Part shown: positions 39,102 through 46,702 of the stretch, in pieces
Layout: every line of letters begins with the position of its first letter
How positions within the stretch are numbered: the first letter of the stretch is position 1
DNA from: Stenotrophomonas maltophilia
GTDB lineage: Bacteria > Pseudomonadota > Gammaproteobacteria > Xanthomonadales > Xanthomonadaceae
Length of the DNA stretch: 64,000 nucleotides
NCBI RefSeq assembly: GCF_001676385.1
Contig: NZ_LYVJ01000012.1
Coordinates: 1-64,000, forward strand
Direction of reading: 5' to 3'
The notes under the pieces: model-generated
The model's input: only the letters and a program-made list of their open reading frames with translations
What the model was told of the DNA's origin: nothing
Databases searched by the model: none
Program-made: the position numbers and the translations under genes

Positions 39102-39617
39102 ATGAAATTCAGCCATACGTCATACCTGGCACCCATTCTTGGCATTGGCGCATTAATGACCCCTTGGATCGTGGTGGCAACCCCCCATTCCAGCGTCGCT
39201 GATAGCCCCCAAAATGTCGTCCATATGAAGGCCACTGATCGGGCACAGGTAGAGAGCGATCTCACCAAAGAGGCGCAGAAAATTGTAGACGAGCTCCCGC
39301 CGCTACCCGGACAAGCCTCTAACAGCCATAGGGTTTCAGTGAAGTTCAACAAGACAGGAGAGCTGCTCATAGTTGACTTGGGTAGAGACTTCGTACCTGA
39401 AATGTATGGAGCCCAATTCGAGGATAATTTGCATGAGATATCCCGCTCACTGCTCCCCTTGCTGGAGGGAGTAATTCCAGTAAAAGGGGTGGAGTTTCAA
39501 TACAGCGGCAAGAGCATCTATGATTACTTCCCCGAAGAGCGGCACGAAACACCCATTCAAGTATCACCGACCGCAAGATCACCATCCATCCTCCAGTCAA
39601 GCGATGCAGCTCAGTGA
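39102..39617 (+). CDS. Secreted protein with GerM-like segment; N-terminal half of a broken amidase-type gene
   Basis: 171 residues. A signal peptide (LAPILGIGALMTPWIVVA) is followed by a segment of the GerM/sporulation type (VSVKFNKTGELLIVDLGRDFVP, FEDNLHEISRSLLPLLEGVIPVKGVEF). The end (SPTARSPSILQSSDAAQ) looks out of frame: a second reading frame continues with a better linker (ITDRKITIHPPVKR) into VMISTGHG. A single frameshift near 39545-39575 would join the two. Lower G+C than its surroundings, and a good ribosome site (GAGGGAA). Confidence 0.55.
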   Translation: MKFSHTSYLAPILGIGALMTPWIVVATPHSSVADSPQNVVHMKATDRAQVESDLTKEAQKIVDELPPLPGQASNSHRVSVKFNKTGELLIVDLGRDFVPEMYGAQFEDNLHEISRSLLPLLEGVIPVKGVEFQYSGKSIYDYFPEERHETPIQVSPTARSPSILQSSDAAQ

Positions 39618-39841
39618 TGATATCGACAGGACATGGCGCCTATTATCATTACGGATTCAAAGATGGGCGATTTCAGCGCGATGAATACAGTGGCGCAAGA
39701 CAGGATCTAATAACACCATCGATGGCGGATTTACTCTCCAATGCACTGACAAGCAGAAGTGGAGCAACAACGCCCTTTGTCAGATCCAGGGAAACGACCA
39801 TTCATCAGCCGAACGGGCTTGAGTGGCGGAAAATCCGGTAG
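39614..39841 (+). pseudogene. Amidase-like fragment (truncated C-terminal part)
   Basis: In the alternative frame the chain reads VMISTGHGAYYHYGFKDGRF, QRDEYSGARQDLITPSMADLL and SRSGATTPFVRSRET, which resembles the start of N-acetylmuramoyl-L-alanine amidase domains (GHG with a metal-binding His, then a conserved Glu/Asp region). It breaks off at GLEWRKIR, well before a full amidase domain. Probably the second half of the gene starting at 39102, frameshifted and truncated. Confidence 0.5.
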
Positions 39842-40364
39842 CAGGTGCTCCAACGGAACGGTCTGCCGGGCCCTGCTGGTGCCGATCCAGACTTGCAAAC
39901 CCGATCCCATCGCCTTCTCGCTTCGCCCCCCCCCCTCGCAGGCGATCACAGTCAGAGGATCGTCGGGCAAGCTGACAAAGCGTGTCGTCCAGTAGAAGTC
40001 GGGGGGGGGGCAGTGGCATTCCCGTTCGAACTGGCCAACATGCTGCCCGGCAAGCGGGCTACTGCCGCTACCGTGGCGCAGGCAACGCAGGAGGTGGCCA
40101 ACGGCTGATTTCGTCGCCCTGCTGGCCATCTGCGTGCTGCTGCCGGTTGCCGGCGCCACCATGCTCAAGATGTGGCAGACGTGCCCGCCTCGCCGCCGGC
40201 ACAACGGCCTGGCCGTGGGACAGATTCCGCGGGCGCTGCGCCGCCGTACCCTCATGGCAGTAGCGTCTACTGCTGGAAACGCTGCGATTGAAGCGTACCG
40301 CAATCACCTTCGTGGTCATGGCCACTTGCGACACTCAGGCAACCTGATAGTCAAACCAACTGAA
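39842..40364. other. Island segment without a supported gene; contains C10 and G10 runs
   Basis: No frame is convincing. A run of ten C lies at 39926-39935 and a run of ten G at 40001-40010. A hydrophobic stretch (FVALLAICVLLPVAGATML, plus strand, about 40113-40170) could be a remnant of a membrane protein. The right end runs into the second repeat copy. Confidence 0.4.
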
Positions 40365-40415
40365 TCATGCGGCAGAAAGGCTGACGAAGCCGACTTTGGG
40401 GTTCAGCTGGGACAT
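40365..40415 (-). pseudogene. Aborted 5' fragment of rimO
   Basis: The right repeat copy still has the rimO ATG and 13 identical codons ([13 protein letters not shown]), then runs into island sequence, reads three more codons (SAA) and stops. If the duplicated promoter is active, this 16-residue peptide is made. Confidence 0.75.
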
Positions 40416-40572
40416 GGAATCGCGGGACTCTGGGGGCCTGGGCCCCTGCCGGCATGGCAGGGGTTCCTGGGGGCCGGGGGCCTGAAAGGGCGCCAGTATA
40501 CCGGGGTTGGCGGCCGCGCTCTGAACGGGCAGCCGCCTGATCACGCACAGCCGCTGACACCACGCTAACCCG
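40377..40572. repeat. 195-bp direct repeat, right copy (upstream of the dienelactone hydrolase gene)
   Basis: Direct repeat of 37888-38082 with three substitutions and one extra base (GGGGTTCC for GGGGTCC). It is contiguous with the hydrolase gene, so it probably represents the ancestral rimO-hydrolase intergenic region. Confidence 0.95.
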
Positions 40573-40620
40573 CGCAGCACCGACAATGCAGATCTGTTCC
40601 CTGCAACGAGGAAGATGATG

Positions 40621-41292
40621 ATGGCCGAATGGATCACTCTGGATACGCACCACGGGCCGGTCCGGGCGTGGCAGGCCCTGCCGGAGGGCACTCCACGCGG
40701 CGGGCTGGTGGTGGTGCAGGAGATCTTCGGTGCGAATCCGCACATCCGCGGAGTCGCCGAGCGCTTCGCCACGGAAGGCTACGCGGTGCTGGCGCCGTCG
40801 TTCTTCGACCTGGTCGATGGTGCCGAGGCCGATCCGGATGCGCTGCCCTACGACGCCGAGGGCGTGAAGCAGGGCCTGGAACGGGTCGCCGCGCTGGGCA
40901 TGGAGAAGGCGCTGGAAGTCGTGCGTGCCGCCGCCACCCGGCTGGCACCGCATGGCAAGGTCGGCACGGTGGGCTATTGCTGGGGCGGGACGGTGGCCCT
41001 GCTGTCGGCCCTGCGTCTGGGCCTGCCCTCGGTCAGCTATTACGGCGCACGCAACGTGCCGTTCCTGGACGAGGCGCCCAAGGCCCCGGTGATCTTCCAC
41101 TTCGGCGCCCAGGACAGGAGCATCCCGCCGGAAGCGGTCCAGGCCCATCGCGAGAAGCTGCCGCAGATGGCCACCTATGTCTATCCGGCCGACCACGCCT
41201 TCAACCGCGAGGTCGGACATGCGTATGATCCAGACAGCGCCGCCCTGGCGCTGCAACGCACCCTGGACTTCTTCACGGAGCATCTTGGATGA
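40621..41292 (+). CDS. Dienelactone hydrolase family protein
   Basis: 223 residues, alpha/beta hydrolase. Catalytic triad visible: nucleophile Cys in GYCWGG, Asp in FGAQDRSIP and His in ADHAFN. Three ATG codons stand in a row; the third (40621) has GAGGAAG at the best distance. Natural substrates of such proteins are often unknown; a role in aromatic degradation is not supported by neighbours. The stop overlaps the HIT gene start as ATGA. Confidence 0.9.
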   Translation: MAEWITLDTHHGPVRAWQALPEGTPRGGLVVVQEIFGANPHIRGVAERFATEGYAVLAPSFFDLVDGAEADPDALPYDAEGVKQGLERVAALGMEKALEVVRAAATRLAPHGKVGTVGYCWGGTVALLSALRLGLPSVSYYGARNVPFLDEAPKAPVIFHFGAQDRSIPPEAVQAHREKLPQMATYVYPADHAFNREVGHAYDPDSAALALQRTLDFFTEHLG

Positions 41293-41711
41293 GCGAATTC
41301 GAACTCGATTCACGCCTGGCCACCGATAGCGTGCTGGTGGCGGAAGGACCGTTATCGCAAGTGCGGCTGATGAACGACGAACGATTCCCCTGGCTGGTGC
41401 TGGTACCGCGCCTGACCGGGGTGACCGAGTGGATCGAGCTGGACGGCGAGCAGCAGGACAAGCTGCGCACCGAGCTCAACCGTGCCTGCAAGGCCCTGAA
41501 GGGCCACGATGGCGTGGAGAAGATCAACATCGGCGCGCTGGGCAACATCGTGCGCCAGCTGCACTTCCATGTGATCGGCCGCCATGACGGTGATCCGGCC
41601 TGGCCCGGCCCGGTCTGGGGCAGCGGCCCGGCGCACCGCTACGAGCCGGCGGCGCTGGACCAGCATGTCGCCTATTGGAAGGAACGGCTAGGATATCCGG
41701 CCCAGTCCTGA
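41289..41711 (+). CDS. HIT-domain protein
   Basis: 140 residues. Histidine-triad nucleotide hydrolase/transferase superfamily with QLHFHVIGRH (H-x-H-x-h-h pattern). The N-terminal half (VRLMNDERFPWLVLVPRLTGVTEW) matches the HIT/galactose-1-phosphate-uridylyltransferase-like set. Coupled to the hydrolase gene upstream. Confidence 0.88.
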   Translation: MSEFELDSRLATDSVLVAEGPLSQVRLMNDERFPWLVLVPRLTGVTEWIELDGEQQDKLRTELNRACKALKGHDGVEKINIGALGNIVRQLHFHVIGRHDGDPAWPGPVWGSGPAHRYEPAALDQHVAYWKERLGYPAQS

Positions 41712-41726
41712 GCCTCCGCCACGCCG

Positions 41727-41894
41727 ATGCGATTCAACCTCGTTGCCGCCATCCTGCTGATCCTGATCGGCCTGTTCATGCTCGCCAGCAATCTCGGCTG
41801 GACGCACCTGAACCTGTCCAAGCTGCTGCTGACCTGGTGGCCGGTGGCACTGGTGGGCGTCGGCATCGCAATGCTGTTCGGCCGCGGCAAATAA
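41727..41894 (+). CDS. Small membrane protein, LiaI/LiaF-like transmembrane region (DUF5668 type)
   Basis: 55 residues: MRFNLVAAILLILIGLFML, then ASNLGWTHLNLSKLLL and TWWPVALVGVGIAMLFGRGK. Two hydrophobic helices separated by a short loop, with the N-L-G-W and W-W-P pattern of the LiaI-LiaF-like membrane domain. It starts 15 bp after the HIT gene and ends just before a hairpin. Function unknown; probably the last gene of the hydrolase-HIT unit. Confidence 0.8.
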   Translation: MRFNLVAAILLILIGLFMLASNLGWTHLNLSKLLLTWWPVALVGVGIAMLFGRGK

Positions 41895-41921
41895 GGAAGG
41901 CGGCGCATTGCGCCGCCTTCC
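41895..41921. terminator. Hairpin after the small membrane protein gene
   Basis: GGAAGGCGGCGCA and TGCGCCGCCTTCC are complementary (about 12 bp can pair around a minimal loop), directly after the stop codon. No T run; a SMAG repeat follows six bases later. Confidence 0.65.
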
Positions 41922-41926
41922 CTCAT

Positions 41927-41984
41927 GTAGAGCCGAGCCATGCTCGGCTTCAATGCAGGGCAGCCGAGCATGGCTCGGCTCTAC
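41927..41984. repeat. SMAG-type inverted repeat pair
   Basis: GTAGAGCCGAGCCATGCTCGG at the left and its reverse complement, ending GGCTCGGCTCTAC, at the right, between converging genes. Confidence 0.85.
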
Positions 41985-42000
41985 AAATCGCCTGCAATCG

Positions 42001-42573
42001 TCAGGTCCGCGGCAGGGTCACGCCGGTCTGGCCCTGGTACTTGCCGCCGCGATCGCGGTATGACGTCTCGCAGACGTCATCGGCCGCTGCCTGGAAGAAC
42101 AGCATCTGCGCCACGCCTTCGTTGGCATAGATGCGCGCCGGCAGCGGCGTGGTGTTGCTGAACTCCAGGGTGACGTGGCCTTCCCACTCCGGCTCCAGCG
42201 GGGTCACGTTGACGATGATGCCGCAGCGCGCGTAGGTGCTCTTGCCCAGGCACACCACCAGGGTGTCGCGCGGGATGCGGAAGTACTCGACGGTACGCGC
42301 CAGCGCGAAGCTGTTCGGCGGGATGATGCACTCGTCGGCGGTGATGTCGACGAAGCTGCCCGAGTCGAAATGCTTGGGATCGACGATCGTCGAGTTGATG
42401 TTGGTGAACACCTTGAACTCGCGCGAGCAGCGCACGTCGTAGCCATAGCTGGACGTGCCGTAGCTGACGATGCGCTGGCCGTTGGCCTGCTTGACCTGCC
42501 CGGCCTCGAACGGCTCGATCATGCCGTGCTGCTCGGACATGCGACGGATCCAACGGTCACTCTTGATGCTCAT
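42001..42573 (-). CDS. dcd: dCTP deaminase
   Basis: 190 residues. Deaminates dCTP to dUTP for dTMP synthesis. Family blocks: [25 protein letters not shown], the catalytic-region [27 protein letters not shown] and the C-terminal [13 protein letters not shown]. Length and sequence match the proteobacterial enzyme. Confidence 0.97.
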   Translation of the reverse strand: MSIKSDRWIRRMSEQHGMIEPFEAGQVKQANGQRIVSYGTSSYGYDVRCSREFKVFTNINSTIVDPKHFDSGSFVDITADECIIPPNSFALARTVEYFRIPRDTLVVCLGKSTYARCGIIVNVTPLEPEWEGHVTLEFSNTTPLPARIYANEGVAQMLFFQAAADDVCETSYRDRGGKYQGQTGVTLPRT

Positions 42574-42649
42574 GCTTTGTCCTGGGTACGAGGGGGCGCA
42601 AGGATTCTAGCAGGGGGCCCGGCGTCGCCGGCGCTCCCCGCCCGGGCAC

Positions 42650-43504
42650 TTACAGCAGCGACGACAGGATCGGGATCGATGCGCGCGGGCGCTTGCCCAC
42701 TTCCTCGATCAGGCGCTGCGCGGCATGGCGATAGGCCCGGGCCGGCACTGAATCGGGCTCGGCCACGGTGATCGGCGTGCCGGCATCGCCCTGCTCGCGG
42801 ATGCCGATCTGCAGCGGCAGCGAACCCAGCAGCGGTACGCCGTACTGCGCGGCCATGCGCTCGCCGCCCCCCTCGCCGAACAGGTGCTCGACATGCCCGC
42901 AGTGGCTGCAGGTATGCACTGCCATGTTCTCGACGATGCCCAGCACCGGCACCTCGACCTTCTCGAACATCTTCAGCGCCTTCTTCGCATCCAGCGTGGC
43001 GATGTCCTGCGGCGTGGTGACGATCACCGCGCCGGCCAGCGGGATCTTCTGGGTCAGGGTCAGCTGGATGTCACCGGTGCCCGGTGGCAGGTCGATCAGC
43101 AGGAAATCCAGGTCGTCCCACAGCGTGTCATTGAACAGCTGGGTCATCGCCGAGGTGGCCATCGGCCCGCGCCAGATCATCGGCGTGTCTTCTTCGATCA
43201 GGTAACCGATCGACATGGTGTCCACGCCGAATGCGCGCAGCGGCTCGATGCTCTTGTTGTCCGGGCTTTCCGGGCGTCCGGAAAGGCCCAGCATGGCCGG
43301 CACGCTGGGACCGTAGATGTCCGCATCAAGCACACCGACCCGCGCGCCGAGCTGCTGCAGGGCCACGGCAAGGTTGACCGCGGTGGTCGACTTGCCCACG
43401 CCGCCCTTGCCCGAACCCACCGCGATCACGTTGCGGATGCGGGCATGCGGCGTCAGCCCCTTCTGGACCTGGCTGGCATGGGGACGGCGGGGAGAACTGT
43501 TCAC
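42650..43504 (-). CDS. Mrp/NBP35-type iron-sulfur carrier ATPase
   Basis: 284 residues. Deviant Walker A GSGKGGVGKSTT, Walker B-like LLIDLPPGTGD and the metal-binding CSHCGH near residue 200. Family members (Mrp, ApbC) carry and transfer Fe-S clusters. The N-terminal MIP18-like (DUF59) domain of the longer E. coli Mrp is missing; the protein starts about 25 residues before the P loop. GTG start. Confidence 0.92.
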   Translation of the reverse strand: MNSSPRRPHASQVQKGLTPHARIRNVIAVGSGKGGVGKSTTAVNLAVALQQLGARVGVLDADIYGPSVPAMLGLSGRPESPDNKSIEPLRAFGVDTMSIGYLIEEDTPMIWRGPMATSAMTQLFNDTLWDDLDFLLIDLPPGTGDIQLTLTQKIPLAGAVIVTTPQDIATLDAKKALKMFEKVEVPVLGIVENMAVHTCSHCGHVEHLFGEGGGERMAAQYGVPLLGSLPLQIGIREQGDAGTPITVAEPDSVPARAYRHAAQRLIEEVGKRPRASIPILSSLL

Positions 43505-43720
43505 GGAAGCACCAGCGGCATCAGGGGGAATAACCCAACATCATACAAGCTGGACGTAACCTGACTGAAATTCAGGGCTGCTACAGATTCGTGCAAAATT
43601 CGTTAAGTTCATGTTACGTTCGTTCAGCACTGTTTTTGGGCTTGCGGCTGCCATCGAGCAGGCGCGCGAATGGCGCATGGCGCAGTGCCGAATTGTTTTT
43701 GCTCTCTGAAACGGAACTAC

Positions 43721-46516
43721 ATGAAAGTCACTCGCAACACCGCACGTCGCAACTCTCTCGCTGTCGCCTTGATTTCCGCCCTGGTTGCCGCTTCGCCGGC
43801 CATGGCCCAGGACAAGGCCACCAACCTCGACAAGATCACCGTCACCGGTTCGCTGATTCCGCAGACCCAGGTCGAGACCCAGACTCCGGTCATGACCATC
43901 AGCGCCGAAGCCATCCAGGCCCGCGGCTTCAACAGCGTCGCCGAAGTGCTGCAGCAGTCGTCGCTGACCACCGGCGGCATCCAGGGCGGCCAGACCTCGG
44001 CCTCCTTCACCCAGGGCGCCGAAGCCGCTGGCATGTTCGGCCTGAACCCGGGTTACACCAAGTACCTGATCAACGGCCGCCCGATGCTGTCCTATCCGGC
44101 GCTGTACAACGGCGGCGACGCCTTCAACAACATCAGCGGCATTCCGATCGACATCGTCGAGCGCATCGAAGTCCTGCCGGGCGGCCAGTCCTCCCTGTAC
44201 GGCTCGGACGCGATCGCCGGCGTGGTCAACATCATCCTGAAGGACCACATGGAAGGCGGCAGCCTGTCCGTGCGCGGCGGTGCCTACACTGAAGGCGGCG
44301 GCAGCAGCTTCCGCGTCAGCGGCGCCCATGGCTTCTCGGCGCTGGACAACCGCTTCAACGCCCTGGTCAACGTGCAGATCGAAAGCAGCAACCCGATCTG
44401 GGGCTACCAGCGTGACCTGACCCGGCAGAACAACACGCACGGCTACACCGCACAGCTGCCGAGCAATGACTTTGCGGTCATCGACGCCAAGACCAATGCG
44501 CTGTACATGATGGACCCGAGCAACTGCGCCAACGTGGCCGGCCAGTTCGGTGGTACCACCGTGCTGGGCAACCGCCCGACCGGCCAGTCCTGCGGCTCGG
44601 TCTACGGTGCCGGCTACAAGACCCTGAAGAACAGCAAGGACAGCGGCCAGTTCTACTCGTCGATGACCTTCGACGTGAACGACAGCTTCCAGTTGTTCGC
44701 CGACGTGCTGTACAGCAAGGAAAAGACCGAGTTCACCTCGGGCTCGAACTACCTGTGGTGGGGCACCAAGAGCACCATGGGCGGCTTCTACGACCAGGCG
44801 TCGGGCAAGCTGGTCAACCTGCAGCGCGCCTTCGCGCCGGAAGACATCGGCGGCGAAGGCTACAAGAGCATCCTGAACAACGACAAGAGCCGTGCCTACC
44901 AGGTGACCCTGGGCGGCAAGGGCGCCGTGGGCAACTGGGACTACAGCCTGAGCTTCACCCGTGGCGAATACCGCCTGGATGAGAACAAGTTCCAGCGCTT
45001 CGGCAGCGCCATCAACAGCTACTTCGCGGACAAGGTGCTGGGCCCGCAGCTGGGTACCCGCGACGGCTTCGGCATCTACAACACCAACTGGGCCGCCTTC
45101 TACGCGCCGATCTCGCCGGAAGACTTCGCCAGCTTCACCGGCTACACCACCAACCACAGCCGCACCTGGCAGAACCTGGCTCGCGCCCAGGTCACCAACG
45201 GTTCGCTGTTCGCGCTGCCGGGCGGCGACGCCGGCCTGGCCGTGGTCGTCGAAGGCGGCAGCGAGGGTTGGGACTACAGCCCCGACCAGCGCCTGCTGGA
45301 CGGTGACGTGTGGGGCTCGTCCGCCGTGGCCGGCAATGGCCACCGCAGCAACTATGCGGTGACCAGCGAGCTGCGCATGCCGGTGCTGGACTCGCTGACC
45401 GTGACCGCGTCCGGCCGCTATGACGCGTTCAAGATCGCCGACAACACCGTGGACAAGGCGACCTACAGCGTGGGTGTCGAGTTCCGTCCGATCGAGAGCC
45501 TGCTGTTCCGCGGCAAGTACGGCACCGCCTTCCGCGCGCCGACCCTGCCCGATGCCTTCCAGGGCCGCAGTGGCTACTACGCCGCCAACTCGACCGACTA
45601 CTACCGTTGCGGCCAGCTGGGCTACGTGCCGGGCAATACCGACGCCTGCCGCTACGCCGACAGCGTCTCGGTGTACTCCGAACGCGCCGGCAACCCGGAC
45701 CTGGAGCCGATCACCGCCGACGTGTGGAACGCGGGTATCGTGTGGGCGCCGATGGCCAACCTGTCGATCTCGGCTGACTACTACAACTGGAAGATCGAGA
45801 ACGAAGTCGACACCGCCAGCACCGACCAGCTGCTGCTGGCCGAGTACTACTGCCGCAATGGCCTGCCGAACGGCTCTTCGGCCACCTGCCAGAACGTGGC
45901 CGACTGGGTCGTGCGCGATTCGGCCGGCAACCTGAGCTCGCTGTACACGCCGAAGATGAACGTGGCCCGCCAGAACCTGCAGGCCGTGACCGTTGGCTTC
46001 AAGTACCTGCAGGACATCGGCCGCTTCGGCTCGCTGCAGCTCTCGGGCAACTACACCAACATGCTCAAGCGTGAGGTGCAGGCACAGCCGGGCGAGCAGT
46101 ACCAGGACCTGCTGGGCAACCCGAAGGCGATGTGGAACTACGACAGCTACGCCAAGGTCCGTTCCGACGCGGCACTGGCCTGGTCGCTGGACAAGTGGAC
46201 CACCACGCTGTACGCCAACTACATCGGCCACACCCCGAACTACCTGGCCGGCCTGAACGGCTACGGGTACACCCATGCGGCTTCGGGCTACCAGGCAGGC
46301 AAGTGGGGTTCCTACACCACGTACAACCTCAGCTTGAACTACCGTGCGCAGGATGACCTGACCCTGTCGCTGATGGTCAACAACGTGTTCAACAAGATGC
46401 CGGAACAGCAGGCCCACAGCTATCAGGGCACTTCGGGCACGCCGTACAACAACTACCTGTACAACGTCTACGGCCGCGCCGTGTACGTCCAGGCCAAGTA
46501 CGACTTCGGCAAGTAA
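43721..46516 (+). CDS. TonB-dependent outer-membrane receptor (first of two)
   Basis: 931 residues. Signal peptide (SLAVALISALVAASPAMAQ), TonB box-like region and plug domain (ITVTGSLIPQTQVETQTPV, GSLSLYGSDAIAGVVNIILK-type block near residue 160), then a long beta barrel ending YGRAVYVQAKYDFGK. The barrel end lacks the usual final Phe but has aromatic residues close by. ATG chosen; 17 further upstream codons give no signal peptide. Followed by a strong terminator. Neighbouring peptidases suggest peptide or siderophore-peptide uptake; the ligand is unknown. Confidence 0.92.
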   Translation: MKVTRNTARRNSLAVALISALVAASPAMAQDKATNLDKITVTGSLIPQTQVETQTPVMTISAEAIQARGFNSVAEVLQQSSLTTGGIQGGQTSASFTQGAEAAGMFGLNPGYTKYLINGRPMLSYPALYNGGDAFNNISGIPIDIVERIEVLPGGQSSLYGSDAIAGVVNIILKDHMEGGSLSVRGGAYTEGGGSSFRVSGAHGFSALDNRFNALVNVQIESSNPIWGYQRDLTRQNNTHGYTAQLPSNDFAVIDAKTNALYMMDPSNCANVAGQFGGTTVLGNRPTGQSCGSVYGAGYKTLKNSKDSGQFYSSMTFDVNDSFQLFADVLYSKEKTEFTSGSNYLWWGTKSTMGGFYDQASGKLVNLQRAFAPEDIGGEGYKSILNNDKSRAYQVTLGGKGAVGNWDYSLSFTRGEYRLDENKFQRFGSAINSYFADKVLGPQLGTRDGFGIYNTNWAAFYAPISPEDFASFTGYTTNHSRTWQNLARAQVTNGSLFALPGGDAGLAVVVEGGSEGWDYSPDQRLLDGDVWGSSAVAGNGHRSNYAVTSELRMPVLDSLTVTASGRYDAFKIADNTVDKATYSVGVEFRPIESLLFRGKYGTAFRAPTLPDAFQGRSGYYAANSTDYYRCGQLGYVPGNTDACRYADSVSVYSERAGNPDLEPITADVWNAGIVWAPMANLSISADYYNWKIENEVDTASTDQLLLAEYYCRNGLPNGSSATCQNVADWVVRDSAGNLSSLYTPKMNVARQNLQAVTVGFKYLQDIGRFGSLQLSGNYTNMLKREVQAQPGEQYQDLLGNPKAMWNYDSYAKVRSDAALAWSLDKWTTTLYANYIGHTPNYLAGLNGYGYTHAASGYQAGKWGSYTTYNLSLNYRAQDDLTLSLMVNNVFNKMPEQQAHSYQGTSGTPYNNYLYNVYGRAVYVQAKYDFGK

Positions 46517-46547
46517 TCCCGTCGTTTTCCGGGTTTCATTCCGGACC

Positions 46548-46577
46548 AGGCCCCGCTTCGGCGGGGCCTTTTTTTTT
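46548..46577 (+). terminator. Rho-independent terminator of the first TonB receptor gene
   Basis: AGGCCCCGC-TTCG-GCGGGGCCT stem-loop with a stable UUCG tetraloop, then nine T. Confidence 0.97.
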
Positions 46578-46702
46578 GCCTTGCACAAACGGTTGCAGCG
46601 CCACCTGCCAGCACTGACATAAATCGAGCGCATCTGATACCGTCACAACCTGTTCACGATCCAGTCAGCATTCCCCGAACAACGCGCAGCAAAGGACGAG
46701 AC

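Larger units (their letters stand above)
38083..40376. mobile_element. Decayed genomic island between the 195-bp direct repeats
   Basis: About 2.3 kb that separates rimO from the dienelactone hydrolase gene. It contains broken genes (serine recombinase, amidase-like), a segment with visibly lower G+C (about 39.06-39.84 kb) and two 10-base homopolymer runs. Removing it together with one repeat copy restores a simple divergent rimO/hydrolase intergenic region. I see no intact transposase or integrase. Confidence 0.7.

Noticed and set aside
37888..40572. The 195-bp repeats as att sites of the serine recombinase
   Set aside because: Serine recombinases use short core identities of a few bases. 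The long identity is better explained as a carried or duplicated gene start, so I do not call them att sites.
40615..40620. Earlier ATG codons (40615, 40618) for the dienelactone hydrolase
   Set aside because: They lie too close to the GAGGAAG ribosome site; 40621 has the proper distance.
42650..43504. Chromosome-partitioning ParA
   Set aside because: The GSGKGGVGKST P loop is shared, but the CSHC metal motif and the DADIYGPSVP block identify the Mrp/ApbC family.
43565..43575. CTGAAATTCAG palindrome upstream of the first TonB receptor as an operator
   Set aside because: An 11-base palindrome without a second copy or a regulator gene nearby is too little to call an operator.
43541..46633. 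A 1030-codon open frame on the minus strand opposite the first TonB receptor
   Set aside because: The translation is low-complexity Val/Gly/Ala/His without motifs, while the plus strand encodes a complete receptor with signal peptide and terminator.
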